From Pseudomonas sp. (GTDB lineage Bacteria; Pseudomonadota; Gammaproteobacteria; Pseudomonadales; Pseudomonadaceae), in NCBI GenBank assembly GCA_030699825.1, contig JAUYKV010000016.1:1-53938 (forward strand): 53,938 bases of DNA, in the 5' to 3' direction. Made by a program: the position numbers and the translations under genes. Positions 26,273 to 35,589 of this stretch are shown here, piece by piece. Under the pieces are notes generated by a model. That model searched no databases and was not told the origin of the DNA. It saw nothing but the letters and a program-made list of their open reading frames with translations. The first letter of the stretch is position 1. The number at the start of each line of letters is the position of its first letter.

Positions 26273-26345
26273 GAAGGGAAAGGAGGAATGAGGCAACGGG
26301 GATGAGAAATGAGGCGTTGTGCGGGCCTCATCCCCCATCCTTGCT
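26273..26345. repeat. Imperfect inverted repeat between convergent amgS and rimK
   Basis: AAGGAGGAATGAGG and GGGGATGAGAAATGAGG on the left face CCTCATCCCCCATCC on the right. The element fills nearly the whole 86-bp space between the two converging stop codons and even touches the rimK stop. It is related to the element at 23806-23894. A role as two-way transcript end is plausible, but no T-run is present. Confidence 0.55.
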
Positions 26346-27249
26346 AGCCCTTGCCCTTGGTCCGGGTCAGGTGCGGGCGGCCGTTCTTCTCCAGGTACTG
26401 GATCACCAGGCTGGCGACATCCTTGCCGGTGGTGGTCTCGATGCCTTCCAGGCCCGGTGATGAGTTGACCTCCATCACCAGTGGGCCGTGGTTGGAGCGC
26501 AGGATGTCGACCCCGGCCACCGACAGGCCCATGACCTTGGCCGCGCGGATGGCGGTCATGCGCTCCTCCGGGGTGATCTTGATCAGGCTGGCGCTGCCGC
26601 CACGGTGCAGGTTGGAGCGGAACTCGCCGGGTTTGGCCTGGCGTTTCATCGAGGCGATCACCTTGTCGCCGACCACGAAGCAGCGGATATCCGCGCCGCC
26701 GGCTTCCTTGATGTATTCCTGGACCATGATGTTCTGCTTGAGGCCCATGAAGGCCTCGATCACCGACTCGGCGGCTTTGGCGGTTTCGCAGAGCACCACG
26801 CCGATGCCCTGGGTGCCTTCCAGCACCTTGATCACCAGCGGCGCGCCATTGACCATCTGGATCAGGTCGTCGATATCGTCGGGCGAGTGGGCGAAACCGG
26901 TGACCGGCAAGCCGATGCCGCGCCTTGAGAGCAGTTGCAGCGAGCGCAGCTTGTCGCGCGAGCGGGCGATGGCCACCGACTCGTTGAGCGGGAATACCCC
27001 CATCATCTCGAACTGGCGCAGCACCGCGCAGCCATAGAAGGTCACCGAGGCGCCGATCCGTGGAATCACCGCATCGAAGCCTTCCAGCGGCTTGCCGCGG
27101 TAGTGGATCTGCGGCTTGTGGCTGGCGATGTTCATGTAGGCACGCAGGGTGTCGATGACCACCACCTCATGGCCGCGCAGCTGACCGGCTTCGACCAGGC
27201 GACGAGTGGAATACAGGCGCGGATTGCGCGACAGCACAGCGATTTTCAT
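26344..27249 (-). CDS. rimK: RimK, ribosomal protein S6 glutamate ligase
   Basis: A 301-residue ATP-grasp enzyme that adds glutamates to the C-terminus of ribosomal protein S6. Family features: [19 protein letters not shown] at the start, [14 protein letters not shown]-grasp segments [18 protein letters not shown] (about 140-157) and [12 protein letters not shown] near 262 (metal-binding Glu/Asn). The start overlaps the rimB stop in an ATGA arrangement, so the two are one operon. In Pseudomonas, RimB and RimK act together on the ribosome and respond to c-di-GMP; the EAL partner RimA is not in this window. Confidence 0.92.
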   Translation of the reverse strand: MKIAVLSRNPRLYSTRRLVEAGQLRGHEVVVIDTLRAYMNIASHKPQIHYRGKPLEGFDAVIPRIGASVTFYGCAVLRQFEMMGVFPLNESVAIARSRDKLRSLQLLSRRGIGLPVTGFAHSPDDIDDLIQMVNGAPLVIKVLEGTQGIGVVLCETAKAAESVIEAFMGLKQNIMVQEYIKEAGGADIRCFVVGDKVIASMKRQAKPGEFRSNLHRGGSASLIKITPEERMTAIRAAKVMGLSVAGVDILRSNHGPLVMEVNSSPGLEGIETTTGKDVASLVIQYLEKNGRPHLTRTKGKG

Positions 27250-27713
27250 GGGGCACCGGAAAGGTCAGCGAGCGAGGGTTTGTCTTGAACGTAGGTCAGC
27301 GCCGGATTGACCACCAACTGGCCATCGACCAGCGCCTTGGAACCGAGCAACACGCGGTAGCGCATGGTCTTGCGGCAGGTCAGGGTGAATTCTACCGGCC
27401 ACAGGTGGTCGCCCAGGGCCAGGCGGGTGCGGATCACGTAGCGGCTCTGCACATGGCCGGTGGAGCTCTTGATGTTCTTCACCGTGACCAGCGGCGCCTC
27501 GCAGCGATGGCGACGCTGCACCAGGGTGCCGAGGTGCGCGGTGAAGCGCACCCAGTCTTCGCCATCGCGCCGGAACGGCTGGATATCGCTGGCGTGCAGG
27601 CAGGAGGTGCTGGCGCCGGTGTCGATTTTCGCGCGCAGGCCGACCATGCCCAGCTCGGGCAGGTTGATCCATTCGCGCAGGCCGATCACGCTGAGATGGT
27701 CGAAGGTCTTCAA
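27246..27713 (-). CDS. rimB: RimB, retropepsin-like aspartic protease
   Basis: A 155-residue cytosolic protein with the single-domain retropepsin signature [17 protein letters not shown] (catalytic Asp near residue 32). Family opening [19 protein letters not shown] and mid-segment [17 protein letters not shown] support RimB, annotated in many genomes as ATP-dependent zinc protease. Known role: processing glutamylated S6 made by RimK. The start is TTG at 27711-27713, which gives the expected N-terminus MKTFDHL; no ATG fits. A paralogue with a signal peptide is at 47301. Confidence 0.88.
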   Translation of the reverse strand: MKTFDHLSVIGLREWINLPELGMVGLRAKIDTGASTSCLHASDIQPFRRDGEDWVRFTAHLGTLVQRRHRCEAPLVTVKNIKSSTGHVQSRYVIRTRLALGDHLWPVEFTLTCRKTMRYRVLLGSKALVDGQLVVNPALTYVQDKPSLADLSGAP

Positions 27714-27829
27714 ATTGGGCGAATTCCGTCAGGCCGGGTTGGCCTATAGTTGCGGGCATTCTAGTTGGGCCTCATGACAACTGCATCAGGCAAAATTCAC
27801 TTCAGCTGGCCGTTTCGATCGAGAGTGCG

Positions 27830-28237
27830 ATGAGCAACAAAGCAGACGACAAAGAAGACGACAAGATCCGCCTGGACAAATGGCTGTGGGCCGCGCGTTT
27901 CTTCAAGACCCGCGCCCTGGCCAAGGCCGCCATCGAGGGCGGCAAGGTGCATTGCCGTGGCGAGCGCTGCAAGCCCGGCAAGGAGCCGCGGATCGGTGAC
28001 GAACTGCTGATTCGCGTCGGTTTCGACGAACGCAGCGTGGTGATTCAGGCGCTCTGCGCGGTGCGCCGTGGCGCCCCCGAGGCCCAGGCGCTGTACAGCG
28101 AAACCGCCGAGAGCATAGCCCGCCGTGAACAGGCCGCCGCGCAGCGCAAGGCGGGCGCCCTGGGCATGCAGACCGACGGCCGGCCAAGCAAGAAGCAGCG
28201 CCGGCAGATCCATCGGTTTCGCGACGGCCAGGATTGA
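27830..28237 (+). CDS. hslR: Hsp15-type S4 RNA-binding heat-shock protein
   Basis: A 135-residue basic protein. The S4 domain is at residues 10-70 (IRLDKWLWAARFFKTRALA, AAIEGGKVHCRGERCKPG). Known: Hsp15 binds stalled 50S subunits that still carry peptidyl-tRNA and helps recycle them. The tail from about 85 is Arg/Gln/Lys-rich (RREQAAAQRKAGALG ... KKQRRQIHRF), usual for the family. Divergent from rimB with 116 bp between starts. Confidence 0.88.
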   Translation: MSNKADDKEDDKIRLDKWLWAARFFKTRALAKAAIEGGKVHCRGERCKPGKEPRIGDELLIRVGFDERSVVIQALCAVRRGAPEAQALYSETAESIARREQAAAQRKAGALGMQTDGRPSKKQRRQIHRFRDGQD

Positions 28238-28282
28238 GTGCAATCCGCGATCCGTCCCTGCGCGAACGCCTGATCGTGCCTG

Positions 28283-30124
28283 TTAAAGCGGCCAGATCAC
28301 TAGCAGCAGCGGCACTGCGACCACTACCACGAGAATCTCCAACGGCAGGCCGAGGCGCCAGTAATCGCCGAAGCGGAAGCCGCCAGGGCTGAGGATCAGG
28401 GTGTTGTTCTGGTGGCCGATGGGTGTGAGGAACGAACAGGACGCGCCAATCGCCACGGCCATCAGCAGCGAGTCGGGGTTGACCCCGAGCTGGCTGGCTG
28501 CGCTAAGGGCGATCGGGCACATCACCGCCGCAGTGGCGGCGTTGTTCATGAAGTCCGAGAGGGTCATGGTCACCACCAGCAGCAGGGTCAGTACGATCAC
28601 CGGGTTGCCCTGGGCGATATGTTCCATCAGTAGCCGGGCGAGCAGATCCGCCGCACCGCTGCTGGACATGGCGCCGGCCACCGGGATCAAGGCGCCCAGC
28701 AACACGATCACCGGCCAGTCGATTGACTCGTAAACCGCGCGCAACGGCACCACGCGCATCACCATGAACACCAGCACGCCAGCGGCGAAGGCCACGGCGG
28801 CCGAGAGCAGGCCCGTGGCGGAAACCACTACGGCCAACAGCATCACGCCGATGGCCAGGCCCGCATGCGTGGGGTTGGGAATGCTGATGGCGCGGTCGGC
28901 CAGCGGCACGCAGGTATAGTCGCTGGCAAACTCGGCGATGTCGCCTGGCGTACCCTGCATCAGCAGGACATCGCCGCGCTCGAACAGGGTCGAGCGCAGG
29001 CGCTTGATCGAGCGATGACTCGCGCGCGAGATGGCCAGCAAATTGATGCTGTAGCGGCTACGCAGGCGGGTGCTGCTGGCCGAATGGCCGACCAACTGGG
29101 AGTCGGGTCGCACCAGCAGCTCCTGCAGGACGGTGTCCGTGTCGCCGCCGTCTTTCTTGTCGTCGTCCGACGCCGGGCTTTTTTCCGTATTCCGGGTAGC
29201 GGCTGAACTGTCCGCGTCGGCTTGCGCCTCCTGCTCGCGTTCGGCCTCCAGTTGCAGGCCCAGCTTGCCGAGTACCGTGCCGAGGGCCTCGGGCTCGGCT
29301 TCGATCACCAGCACGTCATCGACCCGCAGGATCCGCCGTGGGTTAGGCGCGGACAGGCGCAGCTCGTTACGCAGCATGCCGATCACCTGGGCATCGGCTT
29401 CGTCGAGCAACTGCTCGACTTCGCGCAAGGTCTTGCCGGCCGCCTTGGCCCCCGGCTTGACCCGCGCCTCGGTGAGGTAAGTGCCGGTGTCGAAGCCGGC
29501 GGCGCCGGCGACCTCGCGCCTGGGTACCAGGCGCCAGCCGAGCAAGGCGATGAACAGCACACCGGCTAGCGCCACCGCGACGCCAACCGGGCTGAAGTCG
29601 AACATGGCAAACGGCCCAGCCCCGCTCTGTGCGCGGAAGCTGGAGACGATCAGGTTGGGCGGCGTGCCGATCAGCGTGGTCATGCCGCCGAGAATGGTGC
29701 CGAAGGCCAGCGGCATCAGCACCCGGCCCGGAGGCAGCCCCTGCTTGGCGGCGATCTGCAGGGCAATCGGCATCAACAGGGCGAGCGCCCCGACGTTGTT
29801 CATAAAGGCCGAGAGCAGCGCACCCAGTCCGGTCAGGGCGGCAATCGACAGCATCGGCCCGGCATTGCTGGGCAGCACGCGCTGGGCCAGGGCATCGACC
29901 ACGCCGGTCACTTGCAGGCCGTGGCTCAATACCAGCACGCAGGCAACGGTGATCACCGCCGGGTGGCCGAAACCGCTGAAGGCCAGCTCGTCCGGCACCA
30001 GGCCGGCCAGCACGCAGGCCAGCAAGGCACCGAGTGCGACCACGTCGTGGCGCCAGCGGCCCCAGACGAACAGCCCGATGGTGGCGACGAGGATGGCGAA
30101 GATCAAGCCTTGGTCTTGGGTCAT
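28283..30124 (-). CDS. SLC13-family permease with two RCK_C (TrkA-C) domains
   Basis: A 613-residue inner-membrane carrier of the divalent-anion (SLC13/ArsB-like) superfamily. About five N-terminal membrane spans (residues 1-200), then two cytosolic RCK_C domains (about 215-300 and 350-430), then the second membrane half to the C-terminus. Family segments NNVGALALLMPIALQIA and DFMNNAATAAVMCPIAL are the paired substrate hairpins. The linker between RCK_C domains (about 290-335) is acidic and low-complexity (ASDDDKKDGGDTDTV). The start at 30124 is chosen because the upstream frame (to 30292) lacks coding character. The substrate (sulfate, dicarboxylate or other) cannot be read from sequence. 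Confidence 0.85.
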   Translation of the reverse strand: MTQDQGLIFAILVATIGLFVWGRWRHDVVALGALLACVLAGLVPDELAFSGFGHPAVITVACVLVLSHGLQVTGVVDALAQRVLPSNAGPMLSIAALTGLGALLSAFMNNVGALALLMPIALQIAAKQGLPPGRVLMPLAFGTILGGMTTLIGTPPNLIVSSFRAQSGAGPFAMFDFSPVGVAVALAGVLFIALLGWRLVPRREVAGAAGFDTGTYLTEARVKPGAKAAGKTLREVEQLLDEADAQVIGMLRNELRLSAPNPRRILRVDDVLVIEAEPEALGTVLGKLGLQLEAEREQEAQADADSSAATRNTEKSPASDDDKKDGGDTDTVLQELLVRPDSQLVGHSASSTRLRSRYSINLLAISRASHRSIKRLRSTLFERGDVLLMQGTPGDIAEFASDYTCVPLADRAISIPNPTHAGLAIGVMLLAVVVSATGLLSAAVAFAAGVLVFMVMRVVPLRAVYESIDWPVIVLLGALIPVAGAMSSSGAADLLARLLMEHIAQGNPVIVLTLLLVVTMTLSDFMNNAATAAVMCPIALSAASQLGVNPDSLLMAVAIGASCSFLTPIGHQNNTLILSPGGFRFGDYWRLGLPLEILVVVVAVPLLLVIWPL

Positions 30125-30502
30125 GCGGGCGAGCGATCCTTGGACGAAAGGGTAGGGGCGTCGGTGGGACATAGGGCCGTGTCTGCTTCTTGCTAGCTTT
30201 GTAGCAGAGCGCGGGCCGCCGCGTGAGTTCAATTGCCGATACCTGGCCGGCACGCTCGCGGCCAAGGCCCATTCCGTCAGGCCACGGGCCATGTAGGACC
30301 CAGGGGGACGCCTAGTCCTTGCTGGCGTTGCTGTTCAGCGAGTCGCCGCCGTCGCGGCCAAGGCCCCTCCCACAAGGGCAGCGCTCTGCGTAATGATCTC
30401 CGGAGCGGACGCCAGGCGCCTGCTGGGAGCGGATTTATCCGCGATGCTCTTGCCCTTGTCGTATGCGGTCGCGACCAAGGCCCCTGTCACAAGGGCGGCG
30501 CT
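30125..30502. other. Gene-free gap with one REP half and degenerate repeats
   Basis: No coding frame is convincing here. TGGGAGCGGATTTATCCGCGATG at 30424-30446 is a single REP palindrome of the same type as the pair at 49992-50073. Short direct repeats (CAAGGCCCCTCCCACAAGGGC near 30360 and CAAGGCCCCTGTCACAAGGGC near 30477) are also REP-like remains. The promoter of the SLC13 gene should be near 30125-30230. Confidence 0.6.
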
Positions 30503-31687
30503 TCAGACGTATTGCGCCGCCGCATAGCCCGAGGCCCAGGCCCACTGGAAGTTGAAACCGCCCAGATGGCCGCTGACATCCAGCACCTCGCCGATGAAGT
30601 ACAGCCCCGGGCTTTTCAGCGATTCCATCGTCTTCGACGACACTTCGCGGGTGTCGACCCCGCCCAGGGTCACCTCGGCGGTGCGGTAGCCCTCGGTACC
30701 GGCCGGCACCAGTTGCCAGTTGGCCAGGCGCTCGGCAATCGCCTTGAGCTCGCCCGGGCTGTACTGCTTCAGCGGCTTGTTAACGAACCAGTTGTCGGCC
30801 AGTAGCCCGGCCATCTTCTTGGTGAACAGCTCGGCGAGCAGGGTTTTCAGCTCGCTGTTCGGCCGTTCGCGCTGCTGTTCGGCCAGCCACTCGGGCAGGT
30901 CGATATGCGGCAGCAGGTCGATATGCAGGGTGTCGCCCGGCTGCCAGAACGAGGAAATCTGCAGGATCGCCGGCCCCGAAAGGCCGCGGTGGGTGAACAG
31001 GATGTTCTCGCGAAAGCTCTGGCCGTTGCAGCTGACCAGACAATCCTCCACCGAGGTGCCGGACAACTCGGTGCACAGCGCCTTCAACTGCGGATCGGTA
31101 ATAGTGAAAGGCACCAGGCCGGCGCGGGTCGGCAGCAGGGTATGGCCGAACTGCCTGGCCACCTGGTAGCCGAAGCCCGTGGCGCCGAGGGTCGGGATCG
31201 ACAAGCCGCCGCTGGCGATCACCAGCGCCGCGCAGCGCAGCAGACCGGCGTTGGTTTGCAACTGGTAACCGGCCTCGAGCCTGGCGATCTCGCTGACCGA
31301 GGTCTCCAGGCGCAGTTCGACCCCGGCCTGCGCGCACTCGTCGAGGAGCATGCCGAGGATGTCGCTGGCCTTGTGGTCGCAGAACAGCTGGCCGAGCTTC
31401 TTCTCGTGGTAGGCCACGCCATGCTTGCCGACCAGGCCGATAAAGTCCCACTGGGTATAGCGCGCCAGCGCCGACTTGCAGAAGTGCGGGTTCGCCGAGA
31501 GGAAGTTGTCCGGCTCGCAGTACAGATTGGTGAAATTGCAGCGGCCGCCGCCGGACATCAGGATCTTCTTGCCGGCCTTGTTCGCATGGTCGAGCAGCAG
31601 CACCCGGCGCCCGCGCCCGGCGGCAGTCAGCGCACACATCAAGCCGGCGGCACCGGCACCGATAATCACCACATCAGTCACTTGCAC
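30503..31687 (-). CDS. HI0933-family NAD(P)/FAD-dependent oxidoreductase
   Basis: A 394-residue flavoprotein. N-terminal Rossmann motif VVIIGAGAAGLMCALTA (about 6-22), then KKILMSGGGRCNFTN, the hallmark of the HI0933/YhiN family, ASGGLSIPTLGATGFGY near 165, and the C-terminal FIGEVLDVSGHLGGFNFQ FAD-contact motif. Function in the family is mostly unassigned. A GTG at 31685-31687 with GGGGAAG a few bases upstream gives the normal N-terminus; an ATG at 31732 would add 15 Arg-rich residues without similarity. It is followed to the left by the REP-bearing gap. Confidence 0.85.
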   Translation of the reverse strand: MQVTDVVIIGAGAAGLMCALTAAGRGRRVLLLDHANKAGKKILMSGGGRCNFTNLYCEPDNFLSANPHFCKSALARYTQWDFIGLVGKHGVAYHEKKLGQLFCDHKASDILGMLLDECAQAGVELRLETSVSEIARLEAGYQLQTNAGLLRCAALVIASGGLSIPTLGATGFGYQVARQFGHTLLPTRAGLVPFTITDPQLKALCTELSGTSVEDCLVSCNGQSFRENILFTHRGLSGPAILQISSFWQPGDTLHIDLLPHIDLPEWLAEQQRERPNSELKTLLAELFTKKMAGLLADNWFVNKPLKQYSPGELKAIAERLANWQLVPAGTEGYRTAEVTLGGVDTREVSSKTMESLKSPGLYFIGEVLDVSGHLGGFNFQWAWASGYAAAQYV

Positions 31688-31757
31688 AGCCACTTCCCCA
31701 CAACCCGACAGGCGCCGCGAGCGCGGTGCCAAACAGCGCGCATCTTACCCGAAGCTG

Positions 31758-32294
31758 CTAGGCCGGTGAGGGCTGCGCGCCGGGCGGGGCCGCGAGCAGC
31801 TGCTGGTAAACCTGCAGGTCGCGGGCCGAGAAGCAGCAGAAGATCAGCTCGTCGAAGTCGGCGAACGTCTGCAGCGCCGCCCGTACCGTGCTCACCGCGA
31901 CCTGCGCCGCGAGTTCCAGCGGGTAAGCGTAGATGCCGGTGCTGATGCTCGGAAAGGCCAGGCTACGGATGCCCTGGGCTGCGGCGAGTTCGAGCGAGCG
32001 CCGGTAACAGGAGGCCAGCAGCGCCGGCTCGCCGCGCTCGCCACCATGCCAGACCGGCCCGACCGTGTGGATGACGTACTCGGCGGGCAAGCGATAACCC
32101 CGGGTCAGCTTGGCCTCGCCAGTCGGGCAACCGCCCAGGCGCCGGCACTCCTCCAGCAACTGCGGCCCGGCGGCGCGATGAATCGCCCCGTCGACCCCGT
32201 CGCCGCCGAGCAGCGAGGCGTTCGCCGCGTTGACGATGGCCTGCACCGGCAGTTGCACGATATCGCCCTGCAGGGCGCGGACTGTGGTGGACAT
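31758..32294 (-). CDS. Macrodomain protein (YmdB-like O-acetyl-ADP-ribose deacetylase)
   Basis: A 178-residue single macrodomain. Ligand-binding motifs: [20 protein letters not shown] (residues 20-39, with the conserved Asn and Asp) and [15 protein letters not shown] near 116-130; [10 protein letters not shown] lies between. The family removes acetyl from O-acetyl-ADP-ribose or ADP-ribose from proteins. In the same direction as the flavoprotein, with 70 bp between (31688-31757), so they may be co-transcribed. Confidence 0.88.
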   Translation of the reverse strand: MSTTVRALQGDIVQLPVQAIVNAANASLLGGDGVDGAIHRAAGPQLLEECRRLGGCPTGEAKLTRGYRLPAEYVIHTVGPVWHGGERGEPALLASCYRRSLELAAAQGIRSLAFPSISTGIYAYPLELAAQVAVSTVRAALQTFADFDELIFCCFSARDLQVYQQLLAAPPGAQPSPA

Positions 32295-32425
32295 GCTGTG
32301 CCTCCGGGAATGCCGGGTGGCTCGAATGCTGTGACCCAGGTTGCCTGGATCGAACCGGATTGGTATCCCTGAGTCTAGTCCTTGGCCTTGGTCTTCAGTG
32401 GGCCTCCCGCGAGAAAGTCAGCGAC

Positions 32426-32494
32426 GTAGCCCGAATAAGCGCCAGCGCAATCCGGGGGGATTTCCCGGATTACGCCTAGGCTTATTCGGGCTAC
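32426..32494. repeat. Inverted repeat with perfect 15-bp ends (GTAGCCCGAATAAGC)
   Basis: GTAGCCCGAATAAGC (32426-32440) and GCTTATTCGGGCTAC (32480-32494) are exact complements; the stem continues inward with CGCAATCCGGG / CCCGGATTACG. Single halves of the same family occur at 44083-44110 (GCGCTTATTCGGGCTAC) and 50127-50160 (GTAGCCCGGATAAGCC). It sits between the macrodomain gene and the ABC ATPase gene; the rest of 32295-32581 shows a short CGCTTGCAAGCG palindrome near 32562 and nothing else. Confidence 0.75.
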
Positions 32495-32581
32495 GGTATT
32501 GCAGCTGGCGGGGGGCGAATGCAGTCGTAGACGCTTTACCCATCCACCGATAGCGGTGAGCGCTTGCAAGCGCTCAGGCGC

Positions 32582-33244
32582 TCAGCCGCTCAGGTGGCGC
32601 AACTGCTCGCTGATCCGGCTGGCGCTGGCGACTGCGCTCAGGGGTTGGTCCCATTGCAGTTCGGCGGGTGCGCCATCCAGGTACCAGAGCCGGTTGGCCA
32701 ACTGGTCGGCGTCCCTGGCGTCGTGGGTGACGCAGATCATCGCCATGCGCGGGTGCGCGTCCAGCAGGCGGGTGATCAGGCTGCGCAGCTCGGCGGCACG
32801 ATCGGGGTCCAGCGAGGCGAAGGGCTCGTCCAGCAACAGCAGATCCGGCTTGATCGCCAGGCTGCGGGCCAGCGCGGCGCGCCGAGCCATACCCAGAGAC
32901 AGCTGATCCGGCAGCGCCTCGGCGACCTCGACCAGGCCGACCTGGGCCAGCAGCCTGTCGATCTCGTCGTTGCGCGCGCCGACCATGGCCAGGTTCTGGC
33001 GCACGCTGCGCCAGGGCAGCAGGCGGTGTTCCTGGAACAGGTAGCCGACCCGCAGCTCGCTGCTGCGTTTGATCATCCGCCCGCTCAGGCGCCGGTCCAG
33101 CCCGGCGATGCCATTGAGCAGGGTGGTCTTGCCGACGCCGGAAGGCCCCAGCAGACAGATGCGATCGCCCGCGGCGACCCGGGCCCTGATCGCGCCGAGG
33201 ATCGGGTGGCCGCTGGCCTGGCCGTCGATCTGCAGCTCAAGCAT
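32582..33244 (-). CDS. ABC transporter ATP-binding protein
   Basis: A 220-residue nucleotide-binding subunit of the nitrate/sulfonate/taurine-type importers. Walker A GPSGVGKTTLLNGIAGL (about 33-49), Q-loop YLFQEHRLLPWRSV, a signature reading LSLGMARRAALARSL (LSGGQ replaced by LSLGM), Walker B LLLLDEPFASLD and the switch His in CVTHDARD. It overlaps the permease gene by 8 bases, making one operon with the permease and binding protein. Inner-membrane complex facing the cytosol. Confidence 0.88.
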   Translation of the reverse strand: MLELQIDGQASGHPILGAIRARVAAGDRICLLGPSGVGKTTLLNGIAGLDRRLSGRMIKRSSELRVGYLFQEHRLLPWRSVRQNLAMVGARNDEIDRLLAQVGLVEVAEALPDQLSLGMARRAALARSLAIKPDLLLLDEPFASLDPDRAAELRSLITRLLDAHPRMAMICVTHDARDADQLANRLWYLDGAPAELQWDQPLSAVASASRISEQLRHLSG

Positions 33245-33998
33245 GTTGAACCCCCACTTCGCGCCAGCGCGAGGCCCGTCGTTCCAGCGGTTGCAGCAGC
33301 GCCAGCTCGATCAGCTGCACCACCGCGATAAAGGCCAGGCTGTAGGCCAGGATGCTCGCTACATCGAACACCTGAAAGGCCATGTGCAGCTGAAAACCGA
33401 TGCCGTCGGAGCGACCGAGCAGCTCGACCACCAGCACGATCTTCCAGATCAGCGCCAGGCCGCCGCGGGTCGCGGCCATCAGGTAGGGGAACAGTTGCGG
33501 CAGCCAGACATCCGCCAGTCGCTGCCAGCGGCTGAAGGCATAGACCTGGGCCATCTGCTCCAGTCTGGGGTCGAGGCTGCGCGCGCCCTCGCGCAGCGTT
33601 ACCGCGACATTGGGCACCTTGTTGATCACCACCGCCAGGACCGCCGCCGCCTCGACCAGGCCGAACCAGACATACAGCAGAATGATGGTGACCAGCGCCG
33701 GCAGATTGAGGAACAGCACCAGCAGGGGATCGAACAACGCATTGGCTAGCGCCGAGCGGCCCATCCACACGCCCAGGAGCGCGCCGAGCAGCATTGCCAG
33801 GACGAAACTGATGATCACCCGGCGCAGGGTCACGCCCAGGTGCTGCTGCAGGTCGCCGCTCTGCAGCGACCGCCACAGCGAGTCCAGCACGGCACTCGGG
33901 GTGGGCAGCAACGGCGTCTCCAGCGTCGCGGCGATCGCGGCCCACAGCGCCACGGCCAGCGGCAGCATGATCCAGTAGGTCCAGCGTGGCGGTTTCAT
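33237..33998 (-). CDS. ABC transporter permease (SsuC/TauC type)
   Basis: A 253-residue membrane protein with about six spans. The coupling-loop EAA-type motif is visible as REGARSLDPRLEQMAQVY followed by the downstream LPQLFPYLMAATRGGLALIW (about residues 135-185). Overlaps the binding-protein gene in an ATGA arrangement at 33995-33998 and the ATPase gene by 8 bases. Importer class from family resemblance: small organic anions such as sulfonates or nitrate, or pyrimidine precursors; the true substrate is unknown. Confidence 0.88.
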   Translation of the reverse strand: MKPPRWTYWIMLPLAVALWAAIAATLETPLLPTPSAVLDSLWRSLQSGDLQQHLGVTLRRVIISFVLAMLLGALLGVWMGRSALANALFDPLLVLFLNLPALVTIILLYVWFGLVEAAAVLAVVINKVPNVAVTLREGARSLDPRLEQMAQVYAFSRWQRLADVWLPQLFPYLMAATRGGLALIWKIVLVVELLGRSDGIGFQLHMAFQVFDVASILAYSLAFIAVVQLIELALLQPLERRASRWREVGVQHA

Positions 33999-35026
33999 GG
34001 CCCGGCCCGGAAAAACAGCACCTCAGGCAGCAGTTGCGCCGGATCGGTGCCGCTCAGGGTCAGCAGGCGACGCAGGTCGCTGACGCGCTCGGCATCCAGC
34101 GGTTCGGCGATCCCCGCGACGAAGCCGCCTCGCAGCGCGGCAAATACCGCGTCGTCCTCGGCACGCATCAATGGCCTGATGGCGTCCCAATGCGTCGGGG
34201 TGGCGGCCAGCTCGGCGTTGCTCTGGCGCAGCGCGCGGTCGAAGCGGTCCAGCAACCCCGGGTTCTGCGCGGCCCAGGCCTGCGGGAATACATAGCCCAG
34301 TACCGGCAGGTCGGGGTGCAGGTCCAGCCCCTGCAGCAGGTCGTCCAGGGCAAAGGCGGAACGGCTGTCGCCCTCGGCGCGCAGGCGCGCGGCAAAGTGC
34401 CAATAGGTCACCAGCGCATCCACCTGGCCGCGGCGCAGGGCCTGGTTCAGCAGCGGCGGCGCGGCGTACTGGACCTTGGCATCGCGCGCCAGATCGATGC
34501 CTTGCTGGCGGGCCGCTTGCTGCACCAGTAGCCAGCCCAGGCTGTCAGGCCCGCCGGCCACGCCGATGCGCTTGCCCGCCAGGTCGGCGACCTGATCGAT
34601 GGCACTGTCGCTGGCGACCACGATCTCGCCGATCTGCGAGGAAAACGGCAGATACACAAAGGGCGTGCCGGCGGCATAACGCGCTTGCACCCAGAGTAGA
34701 TCGGCCACGGCACCATCGACGCTGCCACTGGACACCGCCAGCCGCGAAGCCGGCAAATCGGCGACCAGCCTGACCTTGAGTTCGAAGCCGTGCGCCCGGT
34801 CCAGTTGCTGGCGCTGCAGATGCTCGAGCCCCCAATGCGCGGTACCGAACTGCAGCACACTGAGGGTCAGCACGGGCAATCGGCTGCCGGAGTTTTCAGC
34901 AGGCTCGGCAGCCATTGCGCTTGCACAGCCGAACAGCACCAGCAGCGCAAGAGTTGTGGTCACGCCGTGCAAAGCAGTCAGGGCGCGGAGAACCGGCAGG
35001 GCGAGGAACAGGATTAGTCGCATCAT
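33995..35026 (-). CDS. ABC transporter substrate-binding protein (NMT1/SsuA-like)
   Basis: A 343-residue periplasmic binding protein and first gene of the three-gene importer operon. The N-terminus has a long hydrophobic signal (residues about 3-40, LALLVLFGCASAMAAEP), with cleavage after AMA or a Cys in LFGC that is a poor lipobox. Body features of the NMT1 fold: LVADLPASRLAVSSGSVDGA and LAGKRIGVAGGPDSLGWLL. Ligand not identifiable. The operon has no neighbouring oxygenase or sulfonate gene that would name the substrate. Confidence 0.82.
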   Translation of the reverse strand: MMRLILFLALPVLRALTALHGVTTTLALLVLFGCASAMAAEPAENSGSRLPVLTLSVLQFGTAHWGLEHLQRQQLDRAHGFELKVRLVADLPASRLAVSSGSVDGAVADLLWVQARYAAGTPFVYLPFSSQIGEIVVASDSAIDQVADLAGKRIGVAGGPDSLGWLLVQQAARQQGIDLARDAKVQYAAPPLLNQALRRGQVDALVTYWHFAARLRAEGDSRSAFALDDLLQGLDLHPDLPVLGYVFPQAWAAQNPGLLDRFDRALRQSNAELAATPTHWDAIRPLMRAEDDAVFAALRGGFVAGIAEPLDAERVSDLRRLLTLSGTDPAQLLPEVLFFRAGP

Positions 35027-35589
35027 AGCCTCAGGGTACGAAGCCGAGCGCCCGGCACGAATAGTACTTTGGTGCTTGTTCGCTGCTGCGATGGTCGAGA
35101 GCCCCTGCGGGCAGATGCCGACCGACTATGACTCATGCCAGGGCGATTTTGCTGGTACGGCACGTTTGGCCGAACCTGAGCCTGGATTATGGTGTGGTGG
35201 TGATGGGAGCGTAGCTACCCAACTCACTGATAGTTAGCGAAACTCATAGCGTTACCGGTCGCGGTCAAGCTTAAGCCGAGCGCGCGGGTGGCTGCGGTGG
35301 CTGAGTTACACCCTCAGGCTTGCGGCTTTCAGCCACGCATGCCGTCCGAACGCCGTCCCTTGCGGTCGAGCCGATCGGTGACTGGGGCGGGAGAACTCAT
35401 CGTAGGTGTACGGTATGGCCGTCATCTACGGCTGCCCGCATTCCCCCTGGAAGGTCAGTTCAGGTACCATGATGTCCGCTTTTGTGAGTCGTTTCTGACT
35501 CTGCGTTTGTGAACCGATGTGTTTGTAAATCAATGTTTGTGGGACTGTATTAACAACCTTAACGTCGACTGAATGCGTACAGCGAGTAA
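35027..35589. other. Gene-free stretch with a RAYT-end fragment
   Basis: 563 bp without a supported gene. At 35216-35249, CTACCCAACTCACTGATAG then TTAGCGAAACTCAT matches the flank just outside the intact RAYT at 38795-38827 (CTACCCAACGCACTGATAG then TTATAGAAATTCAT) and the decayed copy at 36151-36183, so a third RAYT terminus once lay here. The remainder is ordinary GC-rich sequence up to about 35400, then becomes AT-rich towards the gene at 35590, where that gene's promoter must lie. Confidence 0.6.
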
